Counted from the stretch's first letter, positions 1-8,173 are shown. The stretch: DNA of 10,297 nt from Acidimicrobiia bacterium (GCA_013001485.1 JABDMN010000260.1:1-10297), one strand, 5' to 3'. Translations and numbers: made by a program. The notes: a model not told the origin generated them from the sequence alone.

Positions 1-1533
1 GCTCCGGAGGACCTCGTCGTATACGGAGGGCGGGGCAAAGCTGCTCGTTCGTGGGACGACTATCACGCCATCGTCCGAGCCCTCACCGATCTGGAGTCGG
101 ACGAGACGCTGCTCGTGCAGTCTGGGAAACCGGTCGGAGTCTTCACCACCCATCCGTTGGCGCCGCGGGTTCTCATTGCCAACAGCCTGCTGGTGCCGGA
201 CTGGGCCGACTGGGAACACTTCTGGGAGTACGAGGCAGCCGGTCTCACGATGTATGGCCAGATGACGGCCGGTTCGTGGATCTACATCGGGACTCAAGGG
301 ATTCTTCAGGGGACCTATCAGACGTTCGTCGCCATCGCCGAGCAGCGGTTTGGGGGGACGCTGTCGGGGACACTCACCCTGAGCGCCGGTCTGGGCGGCA
401 TGGGCGGGGCTCAGCCGTTGGCCGTGACCATGAACGAAGGTGTGGCCCTGTGTATCGAAGTCGACCGGCATCGCATCGAACGCCGGCTCGAGACGGGATA
501 TCTCGACGAGGCTGCCGGGTCGCTCGACGAAGCCGTCGACCGGGCGCTGGCCGCAAAGACCGATGGCCGGCCGCTGTCGATCGGCGTGCTTGGCAACGCC
601 GCCGACGTGTTCCCCGAACTCCTCAGCAGGGGTGTCGACATCGACATCGTCACCGATCAGACGTCGGCTCACGACCCCTTGAACGGGTACGTCCCGTCCG
701 GGTACGACGTCGACGCCGCTGCAGCGTTCCGTAGCTCCGATCCGGAGGGCTACGTCAAGGCTTCTCGAGAGTCGATGGCGCGCCATTGTCAGGCGATGGT
801 CGAGTTCAGTCGTGGCGGTGCCGAGGTCTTCGACTACGGAAACAACCTGCGTGGCGAGGCGCTGGCTGCTGGATACGCGGACGCTTTCGAGTACCCGGGC
901 TTCGTGCCCGCCTACCTCCGCGACCTGTTCTGTGAAGGGATGGGCCCCTTCCGCTGGGTGGCCTTGTCGGGAGATCCGGCGGACATCGCGGCCACGGATC
1001 GGGCCATCGCCGATCTCTTCCCCGACAATCGACCGCTCAACCGCTGGCTCGAGTTGGCCAGGGACCGGGTTCACTTCCAGGGTCTCCCCGCTCGCATTTG
1101 CTGGCTCGGCTACGGCGAGCGCGACCAGGCTGGTCGTGCCTTCAACCGCCTCGTGGCCGACGGCACGATCTCTGCGCCTGTGGTCATCGGTCGAGACCAT
1201 CTCGATTCGGGGTCAGTGGCTTCGCCGTATCGCGAGACCGAGGCCATGCGTGACGGCTCCGATGCCATCGCCGACTGGCCGATCCTCAATGCGCTGCTCA
1301 ACACAGCCTCGGGAGCGGCATGGGTCGCAGTCCATCACGGTGGTGGCGTCGGGATGGGGAAGTCGATCCACGCCGGGGCCCAGGTCGTCGCCGACGGCAC
1401 CGCCGATGCCGACCTTCGTCTCGCCAGAGTGCTGACCAATGATCCCGGTACGGGTGTCATGCGCCACGTCGACGCCGGGTATCCGAGGGCTGTCGAGGTG
1501 GCAGAAGAGCGCGGAGTCCGGATTCCCAGGTGA
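1..1533 (+). CDS. hutU: Urocanate hydratase (urocanase), 5' end outside window
   Basis: Converts urocanate to 4-imidazolone-5-propanoate, the second step of histidine degradation, in the cytoplasm with tightly bound NAD+. The frame is open from base 1, so the gene begins upstream; 510 residues are visible. The first residues ([17 protein letters not shown], then [12 protein letters not shown]) are typical of the urocanase N-terminal region. The glycine-rich NAD-binding stretch [18 protein letters not shown] follows, and the family signature [16 protein letters not shown] is encoded from base 1075. Its Cys (codon 1099-1101, visible residue 367) should match the active-site Cys of the Pseudomonas putida enzyme, known as Cys410, which implies about 43 residues are missing from the front. 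The C-terminal [15 protein letters not shown] motif is intact. The stop codon overlaps the GTG start of hutI. The internal ATG at 115 is not the true start because conserved sequence precedes it. Confidence 0.98.
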   Translation, partial: APEDLVVYGGRGKAARSWDDYHAIVRALTDLESDETLLVQSGKPVGVFTTHPLAPRVLIANSLLVPDWADWEHFWEYEAAGLTMYGQMTAGSWIYIGTQGILQGTYQTFVAIAEQRFGGTLSGTLTLSAGLGGMGGAQPLAVTMNEGVALCIEVDRHRIERRLETGYLDEAAGSLDEAVDRALAAKTDGRPLSIGVLGNAADVFPELLSRGVDIDIVTDQTSAHDPLNGYVPSGYDVDAAAAFRSSDPEGYVKASRESMARHCQAMVEFSRGGAEVFDYGNNLRGEALAAGYADAFEYPGFVPAYLRDLFCEGMGPFRWVALSGDPADIAATDRAIADLFPDNRPLNRWLELARDRVHFQGLPARICWLGYGERDQAGRAFNRLVADGTISAPVVIGRDHLDSGSVASPYRETEAMRDGSDAIADWPILNALLNTASGAAWVAVHHGGGVGMGKSIHAGAQVVADGTADADLRLARVLTNDPGTGVMRHVDAGYPRAVEVAEERGVRIPR

Positions 1534-2726
1534 CGGCGCGCCTGCTGACCAACATCGGCCGCTTCTTCACACCGCGAGACCGGTCGATCAGGAGCGTGGA
1601 GGATGCCGCCATCGCCTGGGATGGCGACACCATCGACTGGGCCGGTCCCGCGTCCGAGTTGCCGGCCGGGCTGGCCGACCGGGACACGATCGACTGTGAA
1701 GGTCGTGCCGTCGTCCCCGGGTTCGTCGACTCGCACACGCATCTCGTATTTGGAGGCGATCGTTCGGCGGAGTTCGCCCGACGGCTCGGCGGCGAGTCGT
1801 ATGAGTCGCTGGCCGACGGGGGAGGCGGGATCCAGGCAACGGTCGCCGCGACGCGTGCCGCACCAACCGAGGAGCTGGCGCGTGCCGCCCTGGCGCGCGT
1901 GTCACGCATGGCGACGGCGGGAACGACCACTGTCGAAATCAAGACTGGATACGGACTCGATGTCGAACACGAGGCGAAGATGCTCGACGTCATCGACGCT
2001 GTGGACGCCGACGCACCGGTGGACATCGTGCCCACCCTCCTGGCGGCACACGCCTTCCCCCGCGGCGTAGATCGGGTCGAGTATGTCCGGTTCCTCGTTG
2101 ACGAGTTGGTGCCGGCCCTGGCGGATCGGGTGGCGTTCTGCGACGTTTTCTGTGACCCGGCCGCATTCTCCGTGGAGGAATCGGCACGGGTCCTCGAGGT
2201 GGCGGCCAAAAAAGACCTCGGTCTGCGGGTCCATGCCGATCAGCTGTCCCATGGCGGGGGCGCTGCCCTGGCTGCATCGCTCGGAGCAGCCAGCGCCGAT
2301 CACCTCGATCATGCCGCAGAAGCCGACCTCGACGCGCTCCGTCGCTCCGGAACCGTTGCCGTTCTCGTTCCGGGCGCGTCTCTGAGTTCCCGCCTCCCCT
2401 TTGTCGATGCAGCCGCGGTATGGCAAACGGGGGTCGAGGTCGCAATCGCCACCGACTGCAACCCGGGCACGTCGTACCTCGAGACCATGCCCTTCGTCAT
2501 CGCCTTGGCCGTCCTCGAGATGGGGATGTCACCCGATCAGGCCCTCTGGGCTGCCACGCGTGGTGGAGCGCGGTCGCTTCGGCTCGATGATCGCGGAGCG
2601 ATCGAGGTCGGGGCTCGTGCCGATCTCGTGGTTCTCGAGGGAGATCACCACGTCGATCTGTCCTACCGGCCCGACGGGAACCACGTTCGCCACGTCATCG
2701 CCGGTGGTGTCCCGCTGCCAGGATGA
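1530..2726 (+). CDS. hutI: Imidazolonepropionase
   Basis: Hydrolyses 4-imidazolone-5-propanoate to N-formimino-L-glutamate, the third step of histidine degradation. It is a 398-residue metal-dependent amidohydrolase (TIM barrel), the usual length for the family. Visible motifs are [16 protein letters not shown] with metal ligands H69 and H71, GGGIQATV at about 98-105, the block [14 protein letters not shown] (131-144), LAAHAFP with H174, GLRVHADQ with metal-ligand H235, ADHLDH with H258, and ATDCNPGTS with metal-ligand D309. All expected catalytic residues are present. The start is GTG at 1530, inside a GTGA overlap with the hutU stop, which indicates translational coupling; only a weak GGA lies about 7 bases upstream. 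Its product is used by formimidoylglutamate hydrolases or deiminases not seen here, and hutH is also not in the window. Confidence 0.98.
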   Translation: MTARLLTNIGRFFTPRDRSIRSVEDAAIAWDGDTIDWAGPASELPAGLADRDTIDCEGRAVVPGFVDSHTHLVFGGDRSAEFARRLGGESYESLADGGGGIQATVAATRAAPTEELARAALARVSRMATAGTTTVEIKTGYGLDVEHEAKMLDVIDAVDADAPVDIVPTLLAAHAFPRGVDRVEYVRFLVDELVPALADRVAFCDVFCDPAAFSVEESARVLEVAAKKDLGLRVHADQLSHGGGAALAASLGAASADHLDHAAEADLDALRRSGTVAVLVPGASLSSRLPFVDAAAVWQTGVEVAIATDCNPGTSYLETMPFVIALAVLEMGMSPDQALWAATRGGARSLRLDDRGAIEVGARADLVVLEGDHHVDLSYRPDGNHVRHVIAGGVPLPG

Positions 2727-3502
2727 CGCCCATGGCGTACCTCGATGCAGAGCACCCGATCCGGCTTGCCCACCGTGGCAGCCGGATTCTGTGGCCCGAG
2801 AACACGATGGCGGCGTTCCAGGGTGCGGTTGAACTCGGCTATCGCTACATCGAGACCGATGTGCGGATGACCGCCGACCGTCGGGTCGTCGTGTTCCACG
2901 ACGAGGATCTCGATCGGTTGACCAACGGAACCGGCCGCATCGCCGACTGGAGATGGGACGACCTTCGTCACCTCGACGCCGCGTTTCACCACGACCCTGA
3001 CCAGGGTCACCCGTGGCGGGGCCGGGGTCAGCGAATCCCGCTGCTGGCGGAGGTGTTCGAGGCATTCCCCGACATTCGGTTCAACCTCGATCTCAAGGCA
3101 TCAGGAATCGAGTGGGCGGTTTGGGAGGAGATCGCCCGCCATGAGCGCACCGACTCGACGCTCATCGGGTCCTTCTTCGACTCCAGGATCAGGCGGTTCC
3201 GGCGAGTCAGTCGCGGCGCGGTCGCCGTGTCGGCAGGCCCTGCCGCAGTGCTGCGTATGAAGACCGCGGCACGGCTGGGTCGGACCGTTTCGACTCCGTA
3301 CGCAGCGTTCCAGGTGCCGACATCGATGAGCGAGGTGACGGTTGTCGACTCGCGCTTCGTTGCTGCATGCCACGACTCGGGAGCTCAGGTGCACTGCTGG
3401 ACGATCAACGAGAAGAGCGAGATGCAGCGCCTCCTCGAGCTTGGCGTCGACGGGATCGTCACCGACCGGCCCGACGTCCTGAATCAGGTCGTCGGAGTCT
3501 GA
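2723..3502 (+). CDS. Glycerophosphodiester phosphodiesterase (GDPD family)
   Basis: Predicted to cleave glycerophosphodiesters (deacylated phospholipids) into sn-glycerol 3-phosphate and an alcohol. The 259-residue protein is the size of a cytosolic UgpQ-type enzyme, and no signal peptide is seen. Motifs occur in family order: AHRG with catalytic H17, PENTMAAF (25-32), IETD with metal ligands E44 and D46, FHDEDLDRLTNGTG with catalytic H59, and FNLDLK, where D123 stands at the third metal-ligand position, often Glu. The C-terminal CWTINEKSEMQRLLELGVDGIVTDRPD is also typical. The ATG at 2723 overlaps the hutI stop (ATGA). A second ATG at 2732 has AGGA 8 bases upstream and could be the true start (256 residues). 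Coupling to hut genes is unusual for this family, and the natural substrate is unknown. Its last 19 bases overlap the end of leuD on the other strand. Confidence 0.95.
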   Translation: MTPMAYLDAEHPIRLAHRGSRILWPENTMAAFQGAVELGYRYIETDVRMTADRRVVVFHDEDLDRLTNGTGRIADWRWDDLRHLDAAFHHDPDQGHPWRGRGQRIPLLAEVFEAFPDIRFNLDLKASGIEWAVWEEIARHERTDSTLIGSFFDSRIRRFRRVSRGAVAVSAGPAAVLRMKTAARLGRTVSTPYAAFQVPTSMSEVTVVDSRFVAACHDSGAQVHCWTINEKSEMQRLLELGVDGIVTDRPDVLNQVVGV

Positions 3503-4101
3503 GACACGCTCGGTTTGAAGGCCGGCCGGAGGGCCTCGAAGGCATCGATGGCGCTGGCGTGTTCGAGGGTGGCGCCGACGTGGTCGAGACCAGCGAGCAA
3601 GCTGTCCTTCACGTGTTCGTCAATCTCGAAGTGTGCCGTGAGGTCGCCACACACCACGGTCTGAGCGGCCAGGTCGATCGTGATCTGCGTGCCGGGAGCT
3701 GCCGCCAGCTCTGACAGCGCTGAGACCACAGCCTGGTCCAGCACGACCGGAAGCAGTCCAATCTTGTGGCAGTTGTTGCGGAAGATGTCGGCGTACGAGG
3801 GAGCGATGACGGCTTCAAAGCCCCAATCCTGCAGCCCCCAGGGCGCATGCTCCCGTGACGATCCCGACCCGAAGTTGGGCCCGGTGACGAGCACGACGGA
3901 ATCGGAGTACTCGGGCCGGTTCAGGACGAAGCCGGGGTCGAGCTCGCCCTCTGAGTCTCTGGCCCAGTCATAGAACAAGAACTCACCAAACCCGGACCGC
4001 TCGATCCGCTTCAGGAACTGTTTGGGCATGATCTGGTCGGTGTCGACATTGGCACGGGGGAGGGGCGCCATGGTGCCGACGATCGTGGTGATCGGCTTCA
4101 T
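3484..4101 (-). CDS. leuD: 3-isopropylmalate dehydratase small subunit
   Basis: Small (swivelling-domain) subunit of isopropylmalate isomerase, which with LeuC converts 2-isopropylmalate to 3-isopropylmalate in leucine synthesis. The N-terminal family block [20 protein letters not shown] (14-33) is present, then FLFYDW, and the substrate-contacting loop [20 protein letters not shown] at 74-93. [11 protein letters not shown] follows, as in other LeuD proteins. With the ATG at 4101 the protein has 205 residues. This start forms an ATGA overlap with the leuC stop and has GGGGA 5 bases upstream. An in-frame ATG at 4113 would add four residues (MGTP) but has no Shine-Dalgarno sequence. The 3' end overlaps the convergent phosphodiesterase gene by 19 bases, so no terminator fits between the two genes. 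Confidence 0.98.
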   Translation of the reverse strand: MKPITTIVGTMAPLPRANVDTDQIMPKQFLKRIERSGFGEFLFYDWARDSEGELDPGFVLNRPEYSDSVVLVTGPNFGSGSSREHAPWGLQDWGFEAVIAPSYADIFRNNCHKIGLLPVVLDQAVVSALSELAAAPGTQITIDLAAQTVVCGDLTAHFEIDEHVKDSLLAGLDHVGATLEHASAIDAFEALRPAFKPSVSQTPTT

Positions 4102-5507
4102 CGGTGTCCCCATGATCGAACGTCGACGAAGTGGCCCTCGACCGCGGCGGCGATGGCCATCTCAGGGCTCACCAGGTGGGTGCGGCCCCCACGGCCTTGT
4201 CTGCCTTCGAAGTTCCGGTTCGACGTCGAGGCGCACCTCTCGCCCGGCTTGAGAATGTCGGGGTTCATTCCGAGGCACATCGAGCAACCGGCGTCACGCC
4301 ACTCGAATCCGGCGTTGATGAACACTTGGTCGAGACCCTCCTCCTCGGCCTGTCGCTTCACCTGGCCGGAACCGGGCACGACCATGGCGTGAACGTCGGG
4401 ATGGACTTCGCGGTCCCCGAGCACGGCTGCTCCGGCACGAAGGTCCTCGATGCGGCCATTGGTGCACGATCCAAAGAACACTCTGTCGATCGCGATGTCG
4501 GTGATCGGCGTGCCCGCATCGAGCGCCATGTACTCCAGTGCCCGCGCGGCCGCATCCCGATCGAGGGGACTGGCGAAGGAGTCCGGGTTAGGCACCATCG
4601 CCGTGACCGGCACCGTCTGTGCCGGGTTGGTTCCCCAGGAAACGTAGGGCTCCAGCTCGCCTGCATCGATGCGGATCTCTGTGTCGAAGTTGGCCCCGTC
4701 GTCGGTGCGGAGCCCGCTCCAGTATGCCTTTGCGGCCTCCCAATCCGAGCCGGTGGGGGCGTGGGTGCGACCCTCGATGTACGAGAACGTCGTTTCGTCC
4801 GGGGCAATCATCCCGGCTCGGGCGCCGGCCTCGATGGACATGTTGCAGATCGTCATCCTGCCTTCCATCGAGAGGGCTTCGATCGCGGATCCCCGGTACT
4901 CGATGACGTGGCCGTTTCCGCCCGAGACACCGATACGAGCGATGATTCCCAAGATGATGTCCTTGGCCGTGACTCCCGCGGGGAGTTCGCCGTCGACGGT
5001 GATCGCCATCGACTTCGGCTTGGCCTGAGGCAGGGTCTGGGTGGCGAGGACGTGCTCGACCTCTGAGGTGCCGATCCCGAACGCCAGTGCGCCAAATGCT
5101 CCGTGGGTTGCCGTGTGGGAGTCACCACACACGATGGTCATTCCCGGTTGGGTGATTCCCTGTTCGGGGCCGATCACGTGCACGATCCCCTGGAGGGGGT
5201 CGTTGATTCCAAAGTAAGTGATGCCGTGCTCGGCGCAGTTGGCGGCAAGTGCCTCGATCTGCCTCTTCGACAGCGGGTCGGCGATACCCAGCTCTCGGCC
5301 TGTGGTCGGCACTCCGTGATCGACGGTGGCCAGTGTCAGGTCGGGTCGGCGCACGCTGCGGCCTGCGGAAGTCAGGGCTTCGAAAGCCTGCGGCGACGTG
5401 ACCTCGTGGATGAGGTGCAGGTCGATGAACAGCAGGTCGGGTCCACCGTCGCTGCTGCGGACGATGTGGTCATCCCAGATCTTGTCGAGGAGGGTGCGGT
5501 CGGCCAT
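4098..5507 (-). CDS. leuC: 3-isopropylmalate dehydratase large subunit
   Basis: Large, 4Fe-4S-bearing subunit of isopropylmalate isomerase (aconitase superfamily); it works with LeuD in leucine synthesis. From the ATG at 5507 it has 469 residues, the family length. Motifs: [16 protein letters not shown] at the N-terminus, [15 protein letters not shown] (28-42), [20 protein letters not shown] (128-146), [12 protein letters not shown] with cluster ligand Cys348, and [10 protein letters not shown] with cluster ligands Cys408 and Cys411. All three iron-sulfur cysteines are therefore present. The frame stays open to an ATG at 5588, but the extra 27 residues look unlike LeuC and would overlap the divergent gene's start, so 5507 is preferred. 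There is no Shine-Dalgarno sequence before 5507, and a promoter lies so close that the leader would be only about 4-5 bases. Confidence 0.98.
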   Translation of the reverse strand: MADRTLLDKIWDDHIVRSSDGGPDLLFIDLHLIHEVTSPQAFEALTSAGRSVRRPDLTLATVDHGVPTTGRELGIADPLSKRQIEALAANCAEHGITYFGINDPLQGIVHVIGPEQGITQPGMTIVCGDSHTATHGAFGALAFGIGTSEVEHVLATQTLPQAKPKSMAITVDGELPAGVTAKDIILGIIARIGVSGGNGHVIEYRGSAIEALSMEGRMTICNMSIEAGARAGMIAPDETTFSYIEGRTHAPTGSDWEAAKAYWSGLRTDDGANFDTEIRIDAGELEPYVSWGTNPAQTVPVTAMVPNPDSFASPLDRDAAARALEYMALDAGTPITDIAIDRVFFGSCTNGRIEDLRAGAAVLGDREVHPDVHAMVVPGSGQVKRQAEEEGLDQVFINAGFEWRDAGCSMCLGMNPDILKPGERCASTSNRNFEGRQGRGGRTHLVSPEMAIAAAVEGHFVDVRSWGHR

Positions 5508-5517
5508 GAGGGGCACA

Positions 5518-5546
5518 AACGTAGGGGTGCCGGTCACCCTCGGCAA
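5518..5546 (-). promoter_or_regulatory. Predicted leuCD promoter with very short leader
   Basis: On the minus strand, a -35-like TTGCCG (5546-5541) and a -10-like TACGTT (5523-5518) are separated by exactly 17 bases. Transcription should start near 5512-5511, only 4-5 bases before the leuC ATG at 5507, which would explain the lack of a Shine-Dalgarno sequence. Such a short leader leaves no room for attenuation or a riboswitch. The 17-base spacer contains the inverted repeat GGGTG-N5-CACCC (5525-5539), a candidate repressor site. The pattern is seen directly; its function is inferred. Confidence 0.5.
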
Positions 5547-5569
5547 ACGTGAGCCGGTGCCTCTCGCCG

Positions 5570-5575
5570 TAGTGT
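5570..5575 (+). promoter_or_regulatory. Possible -10 box for the 5582 gene
   Basis: TAGTGT fits the TAnnnT form of a -10 box and ends 7 bases before the ATG at 5582, so transcription would begin at or next to the start codon. No good -35 element is seen at the right distance. This is weak on its own, but the geometry is the same as at the regulator gene (6069-6081). Confidence 0.3.
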
Positions 5576-5581
5576 CAGAGC

Positions 5582-6049
5582 ATGGCAATGGTCCTGGCGT
5601 TGATCCTTCTCTCCGCGCCGTTCGGTCAGGCGTGGGGCGTCTATCACGCTGACGATGTTTCAGTTGATCTCTTCGTCGAGATGGAGGTTCGTCCGGTCGT
5701 GGTGGTTGCCTACGTGTCGGGCGTGGACGGAGTCGTCGAGTCTGTGGCGCTCATCGAGACCGGACCCGGGGTCTATGGCGGCAACTGGGAGCTCCCCCGC
5801 ACCGAGAACTACCGGGTCCAATTTGGGGCGTTGTTCGCCGATGGCGTGGAGGAGGTGTCCGCCGATGTGTCCCTTGCGGATCTGGGAGTGCCGGCCGACG
5901 TCTTCGTGTCCGATCCCACACCCGCCGTCACGACCCCGGTAGCTGAGACCGGCAATGGGCGACCGTGGGGGTGGGTCGTTCTGGCGGTTGTGGCGGGACT
6001 CGGTTCGCTGGTGGCGCTCCGTTTCGCTCGCCGGAGGGGTGTCGATTGA
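5582..6049 (+). CDS. Secreted, membrane-anchored protein of unknown function
   Basis: Function not recognised. The 155-residue protein has a short hydrophobic N-terminal segment (about residues 3-18, [15 protein letters not shown]) resembling a signal peptide. An outside domain of about 80 residues, rich in valine and aromatic residues, follows; its [12 protein letters not shown] (61-72) resembles the loops of FixH/YtkA-like or other immunoglobulin-like beta domains. Next come a Pro/Thr-rich linker (about 110-125) and one membrane helix (about 129-148) followed by RFARRR. This suggests a type I membrane protein with its domain outside the cell. Codon use matches the neighbours, supporting a real gene. 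It is divergent from leuC and ends 31 bases before the regulator start; the -35 element of the regulator overlaps its stop codon. It may belong with the downstream regulator/exporter pair, but no motif links them. Confidence 0.72.
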   Translation: MAMVLALILLSAPFGQAWGVYHADDVSVDLFVEMEVRPVVVVAYVSGVDGVVESVALIETGPGVYGGNWELPRTENYRVQFGALFADGVEEVSADVSLADLGVPADVFVSDPTPAVTTPVAETGNGRPWGWVVLAVVAGLGSLVALRFARRRGVD

Positions 6050-6074
6050 CAAACGGTCGGGAAATGCCGACAAT
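6046..6074 (+). promoter_or_regulatory. Regulator promoter giving a leaderless mRNA
   Basis: A perfect -35 TTGACA (6046-6051) is followed after exactly 17 bases by GACAAT (6069-6074), which matches TATAAT at 4 of 6 positions. The GTG at 6081 lies 7 bases after the -10, where transcription would begin, so the mRNA would be leaderless. The -35 overlaps the TGA stop (6047-6049) of the upstream gene. This is the best-formed promoter in the window, and it decides the start of the regulator. Confidence 0.62.
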
Positions 6075-6079
6075 TCGGC
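6066..6079 (+). promoter_or_regulatory. Candidate operator over the regulator -10 box
   Basis: GCCGA-CAAT-TCGGC is an inverted repeat with perfect 5-base arms that covers the whole -10 box. A further arm, GTCGG at 6056-6060, pairs with CCGAC at 6067-6071. A dimeric winged-helix protein bound here would block RNA polymerase, which suits autorepression by the adjacent regulator. The repeat is seen directly; binding is inferred. Confidence 0.4.
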
Positions 6080-6080
6080 C

Positions 6081-6635
6081 GTGCCGCAGATCGCCGCTTC
6101 CATCCCCGACTACGAACTCGACGATGTCGCCGTGATCTCTGCAACCCAGGGGCTCAAAGCCATCGCCGATGACACCCGCATGGCCATCCTCGACCTGCTC
6201 GCCGAGCGGGCAGCGACGACCAGTCAGCTCGCCGGCGTACTCGGTAAGCCCAAAGGGACCGTCGGATACCACCTCGACGTCCTCAAGAGCGCCGGTCTTG
6301 TCCACGTTGTGCGCACGGCGAAGGTGCGCGCCTTGACCGAGAAGTACTTCGGCCGAGTTGCCCGCACTTATCAGGTGGAGGGCCCGATGGATGACCGGTT
6401 TGGGATGCTGCGACGGGTGATGGAGGAGTGCGTGTTCCCTGAGGGGGAGATCCTCCCCATGTTCACCCTTCGCCACGTGCGCATTCCCGCCGACCGAGCC
6501 CTCGAGTTCGCCCAGCGGCTCGTTGAGCTGTCCGAGGAGTTCGTCGCCAGTGAGCCGGGTGGAGACACGACCTTTGGTTTGCTTGCCGGCTTGTACCCGA
6601 CGGCGATGCCGGGCTGGGACGGCGACGATGAGTGA
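6081..6635 (+). CDS. ArsR-like winged-helix transcriptional regulator
   Basis: A 184-residue DNA-binding protein, probably a local repressor of the exporter gene it overlaps. Residues about 20-95 form a winged helix: GLKAIADDTRMAILDLLAER is the first helical block, TTSQLAGVLGKPKGTVGYHL (47-65 and on) the helix-turn-helix with recognition helix, and LVHVVRTAKVRALTEKYF the wing, as in ArsR/HTH_20 proteins. No metal-binding cysteine motif is seen, so metal sensing is not indicated. The C-terminal half (about 100-175) is helical, probably for dimer formation or ligand binding, and is not recognised. GTG at 6081 is chosen because a promoter places +1 there. The open frame runs back to an ATG at 5955, but that stretch lies inside the previous gene and looks non-coding in this frame. 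The end overlaps the MFS gene by 8 bases. Confidence 0.9.
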   Translation: MPQIAASIPDYELDDVAVISATQGLKAIADDTRMAILDLLAERAATTSQLAGVLGKPKGTVGYHLDVLKSAGLVHVVRTAKVRALTEKYFGRVARTYQVEGPMDDRFGMLRRVMEECVFPEGEILPMFTLRHVRIPADRALEFAQRLVELSEEFVASEPGGDTTFGLLAGLYPTAMPGWDGDDE

Positions 6636-8055
6636 GGATCTGAAGGCCGCCGACGAGACGGCCACCAAGCGACGCCTCGGCTCCGCCTACTGGAGGTTGT
6701 GGACCGCCAGCGTCATCTCCAACCTCGGTGACGGGATCGCCCTCATCGCCTATCCCTGGCTGGCCTCGGCAATCACTCGCAACGGTCTGCTGATCGCCCT
6801 CATCGCCGTCGCCCAGCGATTGCCATGGCTGGTGTTCACCTTGCCTGCGGGCGTTATCACCGATCGGGTCGATCGCCGCAAGCTGATCGCCGGCATGGAT
6901 GTGGTCCGGTTTGCGATCACCATCGTGGTGGCGCTCGTGGTGCTGGTGAACGAGGCCTCGCTGCCGAGTCCCTCCGAACTGGCGACGGGTGGCGAAGTCT
7001 CCACCAACACGTTCGTCTACCTCGTGCTCGTCGGAGCCGCCCTGATGTTCGGGTTCGCCGAGGTGCTGCGTGACAACGCAGCACAGACGATCCTGCCCGC
7101 CATCGTCGAGGCCGAGGACCTGGAGAAGGCGAACGGCAACCTCTGGGGCGCCGAGATGGTGGCGAACTCGTTTGTCGGCCCCCCGCTCGGGAGTTTCCTG
7201 TTGGCTATCGGCTTTGCCCTCCCCTTCTTCGTCGATGCAGGGACATTCGCGGTGGCCGCGGCGCTCGTGTTCTTGATCACTGGACAGTTCCGCGCTCAGC
7301 CGGTCGAACAGCAATCCAAGACGATCGACTGGGGCGGCGAGATCAAGGAAGGGTTCCTGTGGCTGTGGCAACACCCGGTGCTGCGGCCTCTGGCCATCGT
7401 GCTCGGGTTCCTGAATGCGCTGGGAATGATGGTGTTCTCCACGTTCATCCTCTTTGCCCAGGAGGAACTCGACCTCGAGACTGGTCTCTTCACCGGGGTC
7501 TTCGGCTCGATCGGCGAGTTCTTCGGGTTCGAGTCGGTCGGTGCGTTGATCTTCGCCCTGCTCATCTCGGGTGGTGCGATCGGCGGCATCATCGGGTCGG
7601 TGGCCGCGCCCCGCATCTCGGCACGGATCGGCAGCGGCCCGTCGCTGTACGTGACCATGATCTCCAGCAGCCTCACCGCGCTCGTGATCGGTTTCGCGTC
7701 CCGGTGGTGGGTGGCGTTCCTCATGTTTGCCATCGGCACGGCGGGGGCCGTCCTTTGGAACGTCATCACCGTGTCCCTGCGCCAGACGATCATCCCCGAC
7801 CACCTTCTGGGACGGGTGAACTCGGTCTACCGGTTCTTCGGTTGGGGGATGATGCCTATCGGCTCAGCTCTCGGCGGCCTGGTTATGGTCGTCGGAGAGG
7901 CGATCTGGGACCGTCCAATCGGCTTGCGTCTCCCGTACTTCGTCGTGGCGGTCTCGCAACTCCTGCTGTTCCTGTACGCCGCTCCCCGACTGACAACCCA
8001 GAAAATGGAGGCGGCGCGAGCCGAAGGCATTGCCGCGCACGAATCGGCTGACTAG
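6628..8055 (+). CDS. MFS exporter (MFS_3 / EntS-like)
   Basis: A 475-residue inner-membrane carrier of the major facilitator superfamily, probably a proton-driven drug or metabolite exporter; the substrate cannot be read from the sequence. Many hydrophobic segments are visible. Motif A appears as GVITDRVDRRKL (75-86) between helices 2 and 3. NLGDGIALIAYPWL in the first helix and the IIPDHLLGRVNSVYRFFGWG block (388-407) are typical of the MFS_3 branch. The segment between the seventh and eighth helices (about 280-305) carries an extra stretch, GLFTGVFGSIGEFFGFESVG, that is longer than in ordinary members. The ATG at 6628 overlaps the end of the regulator gene and has GGGA 8 bases upstream; the open frame extending back to 6523 is out-of-frame regulator sequence. 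The gene ends in a double stop, TAGTGA. Co-transcription with the regulator suggests control by it. Confidence 0.95.
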   Translation: MSEDLKAADETATKRRLGSAYWRLWTASVISNLGDGIALIAYPWLASAITRNGLLIALIAVAQRLPWLVFTLPAGVITDRVDRRKLIAGMDVVRFAITIVVALVVLVNEASLPSPSELATGGEVSTNTFVYLVLVGAALMFGFAEVLRDNAAQTILPAIVEAEDLEKANGNLWGAEMVANSFVGPPLGSFLLAIGFALPFFVDAGTFAVAAALVFLITGQFRAQPVEQQSKTIDWGGEIKEGFLWLWQHPVLRPLAIVLGFLNALGMMVFSTFILFAQEELDLETGLFTGVFGSIGEFFGFESVGALIFALLISGGAIGGIIGSVAAPRISARIGSGPSLYVTMISSSLTALVIGFASRWWVAFLMFAIGTAGAVLWNVITVSLRQTIIPDHLLGRVNSVYRFFGWGMMPIGSALGGLVMVVGEAIWDRPIGLRLPYFVVAVSQLLLFLYAAPRLTTQKMEAARAEGIAAHESAD

Positions 8056-8109
8056 TGACTATCTCGGGAATAGTCCTTCACGAGCCGTTTTGGACCCCAT
8101 ACGCTTGTG

Positions 8110-8115
8110 GATAAT
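8110..8115 (+). promoter_or_regulatory. Possible -10 box upstream of the small gene
   Basis: GATAAT matches TATAAT at 5 of 6 positions in otherwise G+C-rich DNA. It would start transcription near 8122, leaving a leader of about 52 bases before the TTG at 8174. No convincing -35 is seen; TTGGAC at 8090-8095 is only 14 bases away. Confidence 0.27.
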
Positions 8116-8173
8116 CCGCCAAAGATGGACCGTGGGAAGGCATCATCCAGGTTGCACATCGTTGGAGGCCCCC

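Noticed and set aside
51..734. 227-residue open frame overlapping hutU in another frame
   Set aside because: Arg/Gly/Ser-rich translation typical of a shifted frame of a G+C-rich gene; the hutU frame carries all family motifs here.
4131..5066. 311-residue antisense open frame opposite leuC
   Set aside because: Lies entirely within leuC with its intact iron-sulfur motifs; the antisense product shows no recognisable pattern.
5508..5588. 27-residue extension of LeuC to the ATG at 5588
   Set aside because: LeuC proteins begin at the [14 protein letters not shown] block; the extension is not family-like and would contain the leuC promoter and cross the start of the divergent gene.
5955..6080. 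N-terminal extension of the regulator to the ATG at 5955
   Set aside because: It overlaps the end of the membrane-protein gene, has no regulator-like sequence, and the promoter at 6046-6074 would lie inside it.
6081..6635. Metal-sensing ArsR/SmtB role for the regulator
   Set aside because: No CxC or other clustered Cys/His metal site is visible; the only Cys is isolated (residue 117).
6463..7803. 446-residue antisense open frame opposite the MFS gene
   Set aside because: Highly charged Asp/Glu/His/Arg-rich product created by codon bias of the opposite strand; no domain pattern, and the plus strand is a clear transporter.
8057..8075. GACTAT-N7-ATAGTC hairpin just after the MFS stop, as a terminator
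   Set aside because: The stem is only 6 bases, half A/T, and no T-run follows, so it does not meet the pattern of an intrinsic terminator; it may be chance.
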